A stretch of 64,000 nt of DNA. Origin: Nocardia brasiliensis (lineage in GTDB: Bacteria > Actinomycetota > Actinomycetes > Mycobacteriales > Mycobacteriaceae). Where the stretch lies: positions 7,192,001 through 7,256,000 of the forward strand of contig NZ_CP046171.1 in NCBI RefSeq assembly GCF_011801125.1, written 5' to 3'. Every line of letters begins with the position of its first letter. Positions within the stretch are counted from its first letter, which is position 1. Below are positions 8,225 through 16,883 of the stretch, in pieces. A program made the translations under genes and the position numbers. The notes under the pieces are model-generated. The model was not told the DNA's origin. It worked only from the letters and a program-made list of their open reading frames with translations, and made no database searches.

Positions 8225-9328
8225 ATGACACCCGACGGAGGCCAGCAGGGGCAGCCCCCGCCGGGCGCGCGTCGACTGCCCGACGGACGACTGCTCATCC
8301 CGTGGCAGGGCAAACAGCCGGACGGGACGATCGCGCACGGGATGGTCGAGATCGGCCCCGACGACGACCGGTTCAGCGAGTGGAGCGACTCCATCGCCCG
8401 GCGCGAACGCGGCGAACTCCCCGACGACGAGCATCCGGTGGACACCGGCGCGCTGCCGCTGTTTCTCGATCCGCGTCCCGATCCCGCGCCCACCGCCCGC
8501 GAACGCAGGCTCGACGCGCTGCGGGCCATCGCCGAACGCGGCGACACCGGCGCGATGGAACAGCTCGCCCAGCTGCTGCGCGACGCGCGGGACCGGCCGG
8601 GCGCCGAGCACTGGTTCCGGCGCGCCGCCGAACACGGCAGCGCGACGGCGATGGCCGATCTCGGGCTGCTGTGCGGCACGCACGGCCGGATCGCGGAGGC
8701 GGTGCACTGGCTGGAGGCCGCGGTCGCGGCGGGGTGCGTCGGCGCGGATGTGCAGCTCGGCCTGGTGCATCTGGAGCGCGGCCAGTTCGACGAGGCGGAG
8801 CGGTGGCTGCGACCCGCGGCCGAGGACGGGTCGCCGGAGGCGCTGTGCAACATGGGCGTCGTCGCGAATCGGCGCGGGGACGCCGAGTCCGCCGAGCGGT
8901 GGTACGAGCGCGCTGCGGCGGCCGGGCATCCCACCGCGATGCGCACGCTCGGGCTGTATCTGGCGCGCCGCAACGAGGTCGAGCGGGCCGTCGCCCTGCT
9001 CACCGAGGCCGTCCGCCGCGGCCGCGCCGACGCCATGGCCATCCTCGGCTGGCTGTATCTCGAGCAGGGCGACAGCGAGTCCGGTGCGTACTGGCTGCGG
9101 CGCGGCGCCGCCGCGGACGACCCGGATTCGATGTTCCGCCTTGCCCTTTACCTGCGCGAGCAGGACTCGGCCCCGTTCACCGGCGACCTGTGCGAGCCCG
9201 GCGTGCTCCGCGCCGCCGCGCTGATCGCGACCGGCAGTACCCCGGCCCAGCAGGAGGCCAGGCACTGGCTCGAACGCGCCGCCGCCCTCGGCCACCCGCA
9301 ATCGCTGCGCCTGCTGCACGACATCTGA
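8225..9328 (+). CDS. Sel1-like (TPR-type) repeat protein
   Basis: 367 residues. After a Pro/Gly-rich leader and a segment typical of cytoplasmic actinobacterial proteins (residues 1-95), the rest is tandem Sel1-like repeats of 33-36 residues, visible from the recurring W-[FLY]-x-[RE]-A-A-x-x-G pattern: WFRRAAEHGSATAMADLG, WLEAAVAAG, WLRPAAEDGSPEALCNMG, WYERAAAAGHPTAMRTLG and WLRRGAAADDPDSMFRLA. Such solenoids bind other proteins. It follows the Imm35-like gene after 10 bases (TGA aaggtccgcg ATG), so it may be its partner. Confidence 0.9.
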   Translation: MTPDGGQQGQPPPGARRLPDGRLLIPWQGKQPDGTIAHGMVEIGPDDDRFSEWSDSIARRERGELPDDEHPVDTGALPLFLDPRPDPAPTARERRLDALRAIAERGDTGAMEQLAQLLRDARDRPGAEHWFRRAAEHGSATAMADLGLLCGTHGRIAEAVHWLEAAVAAGCVGADVQLGLVHLERGQFDEAERWLRPAAEDGSPEALCNMGVVANRRGDAESAERWYERAAAAGHPTAMRTLGLYLARRNEVERAVALLTEAVRRGRADAMAILGWLYLEQGDSESGAYWLRRGAAADDPDSMFRLALYLREQDSAPFTGDLCEPGVLRAAALIATGSTPAQQEARHWLERAAALGHPQSLRLLHDI

Positions 9329-9427
9329 CCCGTCGCGCACCGGTTTTCGGCGGGCGGGGCCACGGTGTCGGCGCAGTGCTGAAACGGCGCCGAACAGCAG
9401 CCGACATCGGTGGCGGACAGTAACCGA

Positions 9428-9543
9428 CAACAGCGCTCGACAACGACTGACAACAGCCCTTGGCAGCGGCCGCCAACAGCGCTCGGCAGCGGTCGACAAC
9501 AGTGCTGGGCAGCGGGTCGGCAACAGTGCTGGGCAGCGACCGA
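9428..9543 (+). repeat. Five-unit 23/24-bp tandem repeat
   Basis: CAACAG recurs at 9428, 9451, 9474, 9497 and 9521, so the period is 23, 23, 23 and 24 bases. The third to fifth units are nearly identical, consensus CAACAG-YGCT-SGGCAGCGG-KYCG-R; the first two are more diverged, and traces of the unit continue to about 9400 and 9565. There are no spacers. It lies in the 315-base gap between the Sel1 gene and the small gene at 9644, directly upstream of that gene's likely promoter. Confidence 0.85.
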
Positions 9544-9581
9544 AAACGTTGCGGCCAGCGGTTTTTGTCGGTGGACGGCGG

Positions 9582-9587
9582 TATAAT
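9582..9587 (+). promoter_or_regulatory. TATAAT -10 element before the small basic gene
   Basis: A perfect TATAAT in a region of more than 65% GC, 57 bases before the GTG at 9644 and just after the 23-bp repeats. No convincing -35 box is present 16-18 bases upstream, so expression may depend on an activator, possibly one that binds the repeats (inference). Confidence 0.5.
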
Positions 9588-9643
9588 CGAAACAGTGTTC
9601 GAGGGGGCTCGCCGAGTCCCCGATCGCATCGGGAGGGAAGCCT

Positions 9644-9916
9644 GTGCCCGCGACGAAGACCGTTCTGATCGATAGTCCCTACACACCGCTGGCGAAGAAG
9701 CGGCTGCCCGCCGGGCGGCCACGGTCGTGGTACGTCCGCCACAACCGCAAGCTCAAGGCGATGCGGCTGACCATCGCGCTGCTCGATTCCGGGGTGTACA
9801 GCGCGAGCGAAGCCAACAACAAGCGCATCCGCTACACCGCGGACGCGATCGGCATCCGCCCGCCCTCGGATACCACCTGCACCATGGTGCGCACGCTGAT
9901 CCGCAAGCGGCACTGA
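9644..9916 (+). CDS. Small basic protein (90 aa), function unknown
   Basis: GTG at 9644 with GGGAGGGAAG at 9631-9640 as Shine-Dalgarno. The protein is strongly basic: the first 45 residues contain KKRLPAGRPRSWYVRHNRKLK, and the chain ends RTLIRKRH. The middle (MRLTIALLDSGVYSASEANN) could form a helix-turn-helix, which would suit a DNA- or RNA-binding role, but no family is recognised. Only the tandem repeat and a TATAAT lie upstream. It is transcribed convergently with hemD. Confidence 0.7.
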   Translation: MPATKTVLIDSPYTPLAKKRLPAGRPRSWYVRHNRKLKAMRLTIALLDSGVYSASEANNKRIRYTADAIGIRPPSDTTCTMVRTLIRKRH

Positions 9917-9954
9917 GGTTTCGCCACCGCGAAACCCGAACGCCGGGAAAACGC

Positions 9955-9986
9955 CACCGCCCGAACCGGATTCGGTTCGGGCGGTG
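9955..9986. terminator. Bidirectional hairpin between 9916 and hemD
   Basis: CACCGCCCGAACCG and CGGTTCGGGCGGTG form a perfect 14-bp stem around a GATT loop, between convergent genes. There is no clear U-run on either side, as is usual for actinobacterial intrinsic terminators. Confidence 0.7.
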
Positions 9987-10005
9987 CGACGGTCTTGTGG
10001 CCGGG

Positions 10006-11571
10006 TCAGCGGCTGCGGCGGCTCTTCTTGCGCGGCGGCGGCAGCAGCCCCTCGGCGCGCAGCCGGGCGGCATGCTCGGCGAGCGCCTCGACCAGCGGAC
10101 CGACCTGCGCGACCTCGGGCTGCACGTCCACGCGCAAACCGAACTCGATGGCGGTCTCGGCGGTCTTCGGGCCGATACACGCGACGATGGTGCGCGCGTG
10201 CGGCTTGCCCGCGATGCCGACCAGGTTGCGGACCGTGGAGGACGAGGTGAACAGGACCGCGTCGAAACCGCCGGTCTTGATCATCTCGCGGGTCTCCGCG
10301 GGCGGCGGCGAGGCACGCACCGTGCGGTAGGCGGTCACGTCGTCGATCTCCCAGCCCCGGTCGCGCAGGCCCTCGGCCAGCGTCTCGGTGGCGATGTCGG
10401 CGCGCGGCAACAGGACCCGGTTCACCGGATCGAAAACGTCGTCATAGGGCGGGAAGTCGGCGAGCAGGCCCTCGGAGGACTGTTCCCCGCTGGGGACCAG
10501 CTCCGGATTGATGCCGAACGAGCGCACCTTGTCCGCGGTGGCCTCACCGACGCAGGCGATCTTCACCCCGGAGAAAGCGCGTGCGTCCAAACCGAATTCG
10601 GCGAACTTCTCCCACACCGCGCGCACCGCGTTGGTTGAGGTGAACACCACCCACTGGTAGCGGCCGTCGACCAGGCCCTTGACCGCCCGCTCCATCTGGG
10701 CGGGGCTGCGCGGCGGCTCGACCGCGATGGTCGGCACCTCCATCGGGATGGCGCCGTGGGTGACGAGCCGCTCGCTCATCTCCCCCGCCTGATCCTTGGT
10801 GCGCGGCACCAGCACGGTCCAGCCGTACAGGGCCCGCGACTCCCACCAGGACATCTTCGAGCGCGACGCGACCACCTTGCCGATGGTCACCACCAGCGGG
10901 CCGACCAGCTCGGACGCGGCGCTGTTCAACGTGGCCAGGGTCGCCTCGATGGTGCGCTGCTGGCGGGTGGTGCCGCGCACGGTCACCGCGACCGGCGTCT
11001 GTGGCGCCATGCCGTGTTCCACCAGGGCACTGGCGGTTTCGGCCAGGTGGCCCGAGGTCGCGTGCAGCACCAGCGGTCCCGGCGCGGCGGCGAGCGCGGC
11101 CCAATCCACCTCGCCGCGCACGTCCGCCTCGGTGTGCCCGGAGCCGAGCGCGATACCGGCGTAGCTGGGCACGGCCGAGCCGTTGGGCAGGCCGGGCAGC
11201 ACCTCGAACACCATGTGCGAGCGGGTCACCGCGTTCACCTCGGCGATCACCGAATCGGTGGTGAGCGGGTCGCCGGCGACCACCCGGACCACGTCGGAGC
11301 CGTTGCGCGCCTCCGCGATCAAGGTCTTGGCCACCTCGGCAGGCTCGCCGAGCGCGGGCCGCACGTCGACCGCGCGCTCCCCGTCGGGGCCGGGTTCGAC
11401 CGCGGTCCCGATCAGGGTGAGCACGCCCTTGTCCACGTCGGGGTCGGTGAACGCCAGGGTGGCGCGCCCGATCACCTCGCGGGCACGCACCGTCAGCAAC
11501 GCCGGGTCACCGGGACCTGACCCGACGAAAAGGATCCGACCGGGGTGCTTCTTAGTTGCTCGCGCGCTCAT
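10006..11571 (-). CDS. hemD: Bifunctional-type HemD: SUMT-like domain fused to uroporphyrinogen-III synthase
   Basis: 521 residues. Residues about 10-245 are a tetrapyrrole-methylase (SUMT, CobA-like) domain beginning [18 protein letters not shown]; residues about 260-510 are the uroporphyrinogen-III synthase (HEM4) domain, which closes hydroxymethylbilane with inversion of ring D, with [12 protein letters not shown] and [12 protein letters not shown] as its two strand motifs. In the methylase half the usual GGDPFxFGRG becomes [11 protein letters not shown] and the AGIPLTHR motif becomes AGIALGSGH, so methyltransferase activity is doubtful. GGAG eight bases before ATG 11571, and ATGA overlap with hemC, fix the start. 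Confidence 0.93.
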   Translation of the reverse strand: MSARATKKHPGRILFVGSGPGDPALLTVRAREVIGRATLAFTDPDVDKGVLTLIGTAVEPGPDGERAVDVRPALGEPAEVAKTLIAEARNGSDVVRVVAGDPLTTDSVIAEVNAVTRSHMVFEVLPGLPNGSAVPSYAGIALGSGHTEADVRGEVDWAALAAAPGPLVLHATSGHLAETASALVEHGMAPQTPVAVTVRGTTRQQRTIEATLATLNSAASELVGPLVVTIGKVVASRSKMSWWESRALYGWTVLVPRTKDQAGEMSERLVTHGAIPMEVPTIAVEPPRSPAQMERAVKGLVDGRYQWVVFTSTNAVRAVWEKFAEFGLDARAFSGVKIACVGEATADKVRSFGINPELVPSGEQSSEGLLADFPPYDDVFDPVNRVLLPRADIATETLAEGLRDRGWEIDDVTAYRTVRASPPPAETREMIKTGGFDAVLFTSSSTVRNLVGIAGKPHARTIVACIGPKTAETAIEFGLRVDVQPEVAQVGPLVEALAEHAARLRAEGLLPPPRKKSRRSR

Positions 11572-12626
11572 TGGCTGTTCTCCATTGGGCTGGGTTGGGT
11601 GAAGTCTGTGGCGGGCGCACTCACCGCCGATGCGGATGAACCGGCATCCGGTTCGGGCACACTGAGCAGCTCGCGGGCGCCCAGTTCCAGTAGTTCGCGG
11701 GCCAGCGCGCGGCCGAGTTCGCTCGCCTGCTCCGGGGCGCCGACCACCGACGCTCTGAGCACATCGGAACCGTCGACGGCGGCGGCGCAGCCACGCAGCG
11801 AGAGCTCCTCGAAGATCCGCCCTTCGTCGTCGATCGACTCGACCACCTCGGCCAGCGCGCCGATCGGCGCCGTGCAACCCGCTTCCAGCTCGGCGAGCAG
11901 CGCCCGCTCCGCCGTGATCGCCGCCCGGGTGGCGGCATCGTCGAAGGCAGCGAGCGCCTCGATGAGTTCGGTGTCGTCGCTGCGGCATTCGATCGCCAGC
12001 GCGCCCTGACCGGGCGCGGGCAACATCTGCACCGGCTCCAGCGCCTCGGTGACCGCGTCGAGCCTGCCGATCCGGGCGAGCCCGGCCCTGGCGACCACCA
12101 CCGCGTCCAGCTCGCCCTCGCTGACCCGGCGCAGCCTGGTATCCAGGTTGCCGCGCAACGCGACGATGTCCAGGCCGAGACCGAGCGCCCGCAGCTGCGA
12201 GGCGCGCCGCGGCGCGGAGGTGCCGACCTTGGCGCCCGCGGGCAGCTCGCCGAGCACCAGTCCGTCGCGCGCCACCAGCGCGTCGCGCGGGTCCTCCCGC
12301 GCCGGGATGGCGGCGATGGTGAACCGCTCGTCCTGCACGGTCGGCAGGTCCTTGTACGAGTGCACCGCGATGTCGATGGCGCCCGCGGCAAGCTCGTCGC
12401 GCAGCGCGGAGGTGAAGACGCCGACCCCGATCTGCTGCACCGGCTCGGCGGACAGATCACCGGCGGTCTTGACCACCACCAGCTCGGCCGGATGACCCGC
12501 GGCGACCAGCTCGTCGCGGATCATGCCCGCCTGGGTGAGCGCGAGCAGACTGCCGCGAGTGCCGATCCGCCACGGCGAGCGCATGTTTGCTGCCGTCACG
12601 GTGTCCTCTTCCTGCGCGAGTGTCAT
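11568..12626 (-). CDS. hemC: Porphobilinogen deaminase (hydroxymethylbilane synthase)
   Basis: Joins four porphobilinogens into hydroxymethylbilane, using a covalent dipyrromethane cofactor. Seen: [13 protein letters not shown] near residue 21, substrate Arg/Asp motif [11 protein letters not shown], and the cofactor cysteine in [12 protein letters not shown]. At 352 aa it is about 40 residues longer than the M. tuberculosis enzyme because of a low-complexity Ser/Ala/Pro tail ([15 protein letters not shown]) that overlaps the hemD Shine-Dalgarno. ATG at 12626 follows GAGGTGC; a downstream GTG is possible. The gap to hemA is 28 bases. Confidence 0.96.
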   Translation of the reverse strand: MTLAQEEDTVTAANMRSPWRIGTRGSLLALTQAGMIRDELVAAGHPAELVVVKTAGDLSAEPVQQIGVGVFTSALRDELAAGAIDIAVHSYKDLPTVQDERFTIAAIPAREDPRDALVARDGLVLGELPAGAKVGTSAPRRASQLRALGLGLDIVALRGNLDTRLRRVSEGELDAVVVARAGLARIGRLDAVTEALEPVQMLPAPGQGALAIECRSDDTELIEALAAFDDAATRAAITAERALLAELEAGCTAPIGALAEVVESIDDEGRIFEELSLRGCAAAVDGSDVLRASVVGAPEQASELGRALARELLELGARELLSVPEPDAGSSASAVSAPATDFTQPSPMENSQ

Positions 12627-12654
12627 GGGCGCACCTCGTCGGTGCCGCGGGGGC

Positions 12655-14094
12655 TCATGCCGTCTGCCCCTGCTCGTCGGCGCGGTGGCTCGCGGTGAAG
12701 TCGTCGGCCAGCGCGATATCGGCGTCGGGACGCAGCAGGCTCGCGCGCTCACCGAGCGCGGTGATCTCCATCGGCGCGGCAACCGCCTGCGCCGCACCCG
12801 GTTTCAGCTCGAACAGCTCACGCAGCGCCTCGGCGTAGCTGTCCCCGCCCGGAGTGGAGGCGAGCTGCTTGACCCGCACCGTCGGGGCGTGCAGCAGCTT
12901 GTCGACCACGCGGCGCACGGTGCGCGCCACCTCGTCGCGTTCCGGATCGGCCAGGCTCGGCAGCCGCGAATCCAGCCGCAGCAGTTCGGCTTCCACCACC
13001 TCGGCGGCGCGCTGGCGCAGCGCGGCCACGGTCGGGGTGACCTCAGCCATCCGCTGGCCCGCCAGGTATTTGGCGAGCTCGTCGGCGACGATCGTGCGCG
13101 CCGCCGCGGTGTCGTCGGCGGCCGCGCCCGCGGCCGGATCGCGCTGCAGTGTCTCGATGTCGATGACGGTCACGCCGGGCAGTCCGGCCACCGCGTGCTC
13201 GACGTCGCGGGGCAGGCCGAGGTCGCAGAACACCAACGGCCGTTCCGCGGTGGCGGATTCGCCCGCGCGCTCCCGATCCGACAGCGCCCGATGGGTATCG
13301 GCGAGGGTCACCACGTGACCGACCGCGCCGGTGCAGGTGACGACCACGTCGGCCACCGCCATCGCCTCGGTGAGCCGCGAGAGCTCGCGCGCCTCGGCGG
13401 CGACGCCGTGCGTGCCCGCGGTCTCGGCGAGCCGGTGCGCCCGCGCCATGGTGCGATTCACCACGATGATCCGACCGATGCCCGCCCGCGAAAGGTGCGC
13501 CACCGCGAGCCCGCCCATCGCGCCCGCACCGACGACCACGGCGGTACGACCGGCCAGCGGGCCGAGCACCTGCCTGGTGCGATCGAGGGCCACCGACACC
13601 ACCGACGCGCCGGCCCGGTCGATCCCGGTCTCCGAGTGCACCCGCTTGCCCACCCGCAGCGCGTGCTGGGCCAGCTCGTGCAGGGTCCGCCCGATCGCCT
13701 GCTGGGCGTCGGCCGAGGCGTAGGCGCCGCGGATCTGGCTGAGCACCTGCTGCTCGCCGATCACCATCGAATCCAGCCCGCTGGCCACCGCGAACAGATG
13801 CTCGGCGGCGGCCTCGCTGTAGCGGACGTACGCGTGCTTGGTCAGATCGGGCAGCGGCAGCCCGGAGTGCTTGGTGAGCAGCTCGCCGACCTCGGCAAGA
13901 CCGCCGTGGAAGGCGTCGACGACCGCGTAGACCTCGACCCGGTTGCAGGTGGAGACGATCATCGCCTCGGACACGTGACTGGAGGCCAGCAGCCGGTCGA
14001 TCAGCTTGGGCCGGTCGGTGTCGGTGATCGCCACCTTCTCCAGCACCGAGACAGGTGCGCTCCGATGCGAGATCCCGACCAGCAAGACGCTCAT
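12655..14094 (-). CDS. hemA: Glutamyl-tRNA reductase
   Basis: Reduces glutamyl-tRNA to glutamate-1-semialdehyde with NADPH; first committed and usually rate-limiting step of haem synthesis. 479 residues with the N-terminal start [20 protein letters not shown], catalytic cysteine in [11 protein letters not shown] (about residue 50), [21 protein letters not shown] site [12 protein letters not shown] and a C-terminal dimerisation domain. Its ATG overlaps the stop of a 23-codon reading frame (14091-14162), not rex itself. The downstream order hemA-hemC-hemD is that of mycobacteria and Streptomyces. Expression is probably Rex-controlled through the operator at 15180. Confidence 0.97.
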   Translation of the reverse strand: MSVLLVGISHRSAPVSVLEKVAITDTDRPKLIDRLLASSHVSEAMIVSTCNRVEVYAVVDAFHGGLAEVGELLTKHSGLPLPDLTKHAYVRYSEAAAEHLFAVASGLDSMVIGEQQVLSQIRGAYASADAQQAIGRTLHELAQHALRVGKRVHSETGIDRAGASVVSVALDRTRQVLGPLAGRTAVVVGAGAMGGLAVAHLSRAGIGRIIVVNRTMARAHRLAETAGTHGVAAEARELSRLTEAMAVADVVVTCTGAVGHVVTLADTHRALSDRERAGESATAERPLVFCDLGLPRDVEHAVAGLPGVTVIDIETLQRDPAAGAAADDTAAARTIVADELAKYLAGQRMAEVTPTVAALRQRAAEVVEAELLRLDSRLPSLADPERDEVARTVRRVVDKLLHAPTVRVKQLASTPGGDSYAEALRELFELKPGAAQAVAAPMEITALGERASLLRPDADIALADDFTASHRADEQGQTA

Positions 14095-14162
14095 GCCTGT
14101 GCCTCGCTCACGCTCGATTGCGGCATGCGCCTCGCGCGCCGAGTCACAATTCGCTCGATCAT
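14091..14162 (-). CDS. Bridging mini-ORF, copy 1 (23 aa) between rex and hemA
   Basis: A 23-codon frame whose ATG overlaps the rex stop (ATGA at 14159-14162) and whose TGA overlaps the hemA start (ATGA at 14091-14094). The predicted peptide starts [18 protein letters not shown] and ends SEAQA. It aligns with the mini-ORF at 24685-24765 (core RIV-x-x-RA-x-RM, then S-V/A-SE-A/V-Q), which sits in the same way between two other genes, so it is a dispersed element and not a random spacer. The DNA just before its TGA (GAGGCACAGGC) doubles as the hemA ribosome site. Possible roles: translational coupling or a leader peptide; not known. Confidence 0.6.
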   Translation of the reverse strand: MIERIVTRRARRMPQSSVSEAQA

Positions 14163-15016
14163 GGAGTAACCACCGATCCCTTGCTCTTTGGCTCCGTTGC
14201 CGTATGCGAGGTCGCCGTGTGCGCGGCTGCCGAATGCTTGAGTGCCGGGTGAGCGGCCGAGGTGTGGGTGGGTGAGCGGTGCGCGATCCGCCCGGAGACG
14301 GCCCGCGCCACCTCGGGCTCGGCCACGGCGGGGATCGCAGCGGCGTCCGCGTTGCGCACCCGCTCGAAGGAGAGCATCTGCAGTTCGACCGCCAGGTCGA
14401 CCCGGCGCACCTCGACCGAGTCGGGCGCGAGCAACTCACAGGGCGCGAAGCTCAAGATGGATCGCAGCCCGGCCGCGACCAGCCGGTCGCAGGCGTCTTG
14501 GGCGGCGTCGTCGGGCACGGTGATGACCGCGATGGTGGGTTCGAGCGCGGCGACCGCCTCGGCCAGCCCGGCGACATCGCGCACCACCAGGCCTGCCACC
14601 GAGAGACCGATCACATCGATGTCGTTGTCGAAGATGCCGACCACGGTGAAACCGCGCCGCTGGAACCCGCCGTAGCCGACCAGGGCCCGGCCGAGATTCC
14701 CGGCGCCGACGAGCACCACACGGTGTCCCTGCGACAGGCCGAGCACATCCTCGATCCTGGCCCGGAGCTTGGCTACGTCATAGCCGACACCCCGTACTCC
14801 GTTGGGCCCGAGGAAGGAAAGGTCCTTGCGCAGCTTGGCGGAATTGACACCCGCCGCGACAGCCAGTTCCTCACTCGATACGATGGCAACACCCTCGTCG
14901 GCCAATGTGGCAAGGACTCGGAGATAGGTCGCCAGCCGCGCCACCGTCGCCTGCGGGATGCCTCGCTGCAGAGCCCTGCCGGAGACGCCGCCGGGCGCCT
15001 CATGCTGCTCTGTCAC
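14159..15016 (-). CDS. rex: Redox-sensing repressor Rex
   Basis: NADH/NAD+-sensing winged-helix repressor that in Streptomyces controls cydAB, nuo and its own rex-hem operon. 285 residues: helix-turn-helix at about 20-90 ([16 protein letters not shown], then [14 protein letters not shown]), Rossmann domain from about 100 ([16 protein letters not shown], with [11 protein letters not shown]), and a His/Ala/Thr-rich C-terminal tail of about 45 residues ([18 protein letters not shown]) that is not part of the fold. GGAG eight bases before the GTG at 15016 sets the start. Autoregulation is expected from the operator at 15180-15197. Confidence 0.95.
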   Translation of the reverse strand: MTEQHEAPGGVSGRALQRGIPQATVARLATYLRVLATLADEGVAIVSSEELAVAAGVNSAKLRKDLSFLGPNGVRGVGYDVAKLRARIEDVLGLSQGHRVVLVGAGNLGRALVGYGGFQRRGFTVVGIFDNDIDVIGLSVAGLVVRDVAGLAEAVAALEPTIAVITVPDDAAQDACDRLVAAGLRSILSFAPCELLAPDSVEVRRVDLAVELQMLSFERVRNADAAAIPAVAEPEVARAVSGRIAHRSPTHTSAAHPALKHSAAAHTATSHTATEPKSKGSVVTP

Positions 15017-15168
15017 GTCGTCGGCTCCTCGTTCCGGCCCGATCGGGTTCCGGTTCGTCGCTGGACCTCTGGCCCGGGACGGTCCGGTGCCACGGTCGAA
15101 GTGTCGCAATGCTGGGTGTCTTGTACGCGGTGGGTCCGCAGCCTCGGCGAGCGGGTCCGCGTGCCACC

Positions 15169-15197
15169 ACCGTAACCGCTTGTGCAGCCCTTCACAA
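15169..15197 (-). promoter_or_regulatory. rex promoter with overlapping Rex operator
   Basis: At 15180-15197 the sequence TTGTGCAGCCCTTCACAA matches the Rex consensus TTGTGAAnnnnTTCACAA with one mismatch. Read on the minus strand it supplies the -35 hexamer TTGTGA (15197-15192), followed after exactly 17 bases by TACGGT (15174-15169) as -10. Rex bound there would block RNA polymerase. It stands about 165 bases before the rex start and after the glutaredoxin gene. Confidence 0.8.
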
Positions 15198-15346
15198 AGT
15201 CGGTGAAATTGGCCTCATTTTCCGCCGCGACCAGCGGTCGGGCCGAAACCGGCGTTCATCGCTACCGCTCAGCGTCCGATTTCACGGGCTCGGCCGCGTC
15301 CGCGTGGCCGCGCCGCGCGGGCCGCCCCAGCGCGTCCGCGCGGCCG

Positions 15347-15607
15347 TCAGCGGCTCAGGTCCGCGCGCAATCTGCCCTCGTCGACGTCGAAATAGCTGTG
15401 CTCACGGCCGTCGAGCAGGACAACGGGCAACCGATCGCCGAACTCCGCGCGCAGGCCGGGGTCGGTGGCCGCCGCCACATCCACGTCGACCGTCGCAGGC
15501 TCGATACCGAAATCGGCGCAAATCACCCGCAGCTGGTCCAGCGCGGTGACGCACAGGCCACAGCCGGATCTGGTCAACAGGGTCACCGAATGTGTGGGAT
15601 TGGTCAT
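15347..15607 (-). CDS. Glutaredoxin-like protein (86 aa)
   Basis: Small thioredoxin-fold protein, positional equivalent of M. tuberculosis Rv0508 upstream of hemA. The N-terminal strand HSVTLLTRSGCGLCVTALDQ contains the CXXC motif CGLC at residues 16-19; the cis-Pro turn is RLPVVLL and the chain ends with an acidic helix. ATG at 15607 has no Shine-Dalgarno, but TAATAT lies five bases before it, so a leaderless transcript is likely. Substrate is unknown; its location next to rex suggests redox-linked function (inference). Confidence 0.85.
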   Translation of the reverse strand: MTNPTHSVTLLTRSGCGLCVTALDQLRVICADFGIEPATVDVDVAAATDPGLRAEFGDRLPVVLLDGREHSYFDVDEGRLRADLSR

Positions 15608-15718
15608 GGCGGATATTAAATCCCCTCGCCACGCCCGAATCGGTCTGCCCGGTCCTACGCTGACTGTCGGCTCCCCCGGTTACTGTGGACGTGGTTCGCG
15701 CGACGGGCGGAGGTACTG

Positions 15719-16747
15719 GTGCCGGAACGATCGAGGGTGGCAAGGACCGGATTCATCGCGGGCCGATTCGGCGAGTTTCCGGCGCGCTGGAACCTGGGCG
15801 AGATCGGCCAGGGTCTGCAGGATCAGCTTGCCCGCATTCCGCGCAGCCCGTTCGGCCCGAGCGAGGAAGAGCTGCGCGCCAACCTGGCCGGTGAGGCGAG
15901 CGCCGACGCCGCGCTCTCGCTGCACGACGCGGAATTGGCGGCGGCACAGCCGGATCCGACCAGCCCCGAGGTGCCGCGCGACCTGACCGCCGCGGCATTC
16001 TTCGACGTGGACAATACGATGGTGCAGGGTGCCTCGATCGTGCACTTCGCCCGAGGCCTGGCCGCGCGCAAGTACTTCAAGACCTCCGACCTGGTCGACG
16101 TGGCGTGGAAGCAGGTCAAGTTCCGGGTCACCGGGCGCGAGAACAGCTCCGACATGGCCAGCGGCAAGGAGAAGGCGCTGGCGTTCATCGCCGGACGCCC
16201 CACCGCCGAGCTCGCGGAGCTGGGCGAGGAGATCTACGACGAGATCATCGCCGACAAGATCTGGCCGGGCACCAGGGCTTTGGCGCAGATGCACCTGGAC
16301 GCGGGCCAGCAGGTCTGGCTGGTCACCGCGACGCCGGTGGAGCTGGCCCAGGTGATCGCCAAGCGCTTGGGCCTGACGGGCGCGCTCGGCACGGTGGCCG
16401 AGAGCGTGGACGGCAAGTTCACCGGGCGCCTGGTCGGCGACATCCTGCACGGCCTCGGCAAGGCGCACGCGGTGCGCACGCTGGCGATCCGGGAGGGGCT
16501 GAACCTCAAGCGCTGCAGCGCTTATTCCGACAGCCACAACGACGTGCCCATGCTCTCGCTGGTCGGCACCGCGGTCGCGATCAACCCGGACTCGGACCTA
16601 CGCGAGGTCGCGAAGAACCGCGGCTGGGAGATCCGGGATTTCCGCACCGGCCGCAAGGCCGCGAAGATCGGCGTGCCAACGGCCTTGGCGCTCGGCGCGG
16701 CGGGCGGCGCGGTGGCCGCCGCGGTCACCCGCAAGCGCGACCACTGA
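15719..16747 (+). CDS. HAD-superfamily IB phosphatase (SerB-like)
   Basis: HAD hydrolase of the subfamily that includes phosphoserine phosphatase and the Rv0505c protein SerB1, with which it is syntenic. 342 residues: about 90 N-terminal residues without recognised domain, then the nucleophile motif [16 protein letters not shown] (DxDxT), motif [10 protein letters not shown], and motif III with [11 protein letters not shown], and a hydrophobic Ala/Gly C-terminal segment ([15 protein letters not shown]) that may anchor it. GTG at 15719 follows GGAGG with ideal spacing. Because the second Asp of DxDxT is intact it should be catalytically competent; substrate unproven. Confidence 0.87.
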   Translation: MPERSRVARTGFIAGRFGEFPARWNLGEIGQGLQDQLARIPRSPFGPSEEELRANLAGEASADAALSLHDAELAAAQPDPTSPEVPRDLTAAAFFDVDNTMVQGASIVHFARGLAARKYFKTSDLVDVAWKQVKFRVTGRENSSDMASGKEKALAFIAGRPTAELAELGEEIYDEIIADKIWPGTRALAQMHLDAGQQVWLVTATPVELAQVIAKRLGLTGALGTVAESVDGKFTGRLVGDILHGLGKAHAVRTLAIREGLNLKRCSAYSDSHNDVPMLSLVGTAVAINPDSDLREVAKNRGWEIRDFRTGRKAAKIGVPTALALGAAGGAVAAAVTRKRDH

Positions 16748-16777
16748 GCAACCGCCCGGCGAGCAGTGCCCGGCGCC

Positions 16778-16858
16778 CCCGTCGCTCCGGCGAACGCCGG
16801 AAACCAGTGCGGCCGAGGGGTTTACCGACTGGTGCCCGGCGTTCGCCGGGACGACGGG
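16778..16858. repeat. Long imperfect inverted repeat (REP-like)
   Basis: Arms 16778-16808 and 16828-16858 are 31 bases with 27 matching, around a 19-base loop. Each arm contains the inner palindrome CCGGCG-AAC-GCCGG. Sequences of this type (CGTCGTCCCGGCGAACGCCG) occur repeatedly between genes in many high-GC genomes. It lies between the convergent serB-like and acyltransferase genes and could also serve as a terminator. Confidence 0.75.
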
Positions 16859-16883
16859 TGGCGCGCGGCGCACCCGCGCGTCG

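Noticed and set aside
9428..9543. Possible CRISPR array
   Set aside because: The units are directly adjacent with no spacers and no cas genes nearby, so this is a simple tandem repeat.
12523..14169. A plus-strand 548-aa open frame opposite hemA
   Set aside because: Antisense to conserved glutamyl-tRNA reductase; composition (Arg, Gly, His) and lack of a ribosome site mark it as a shadow.
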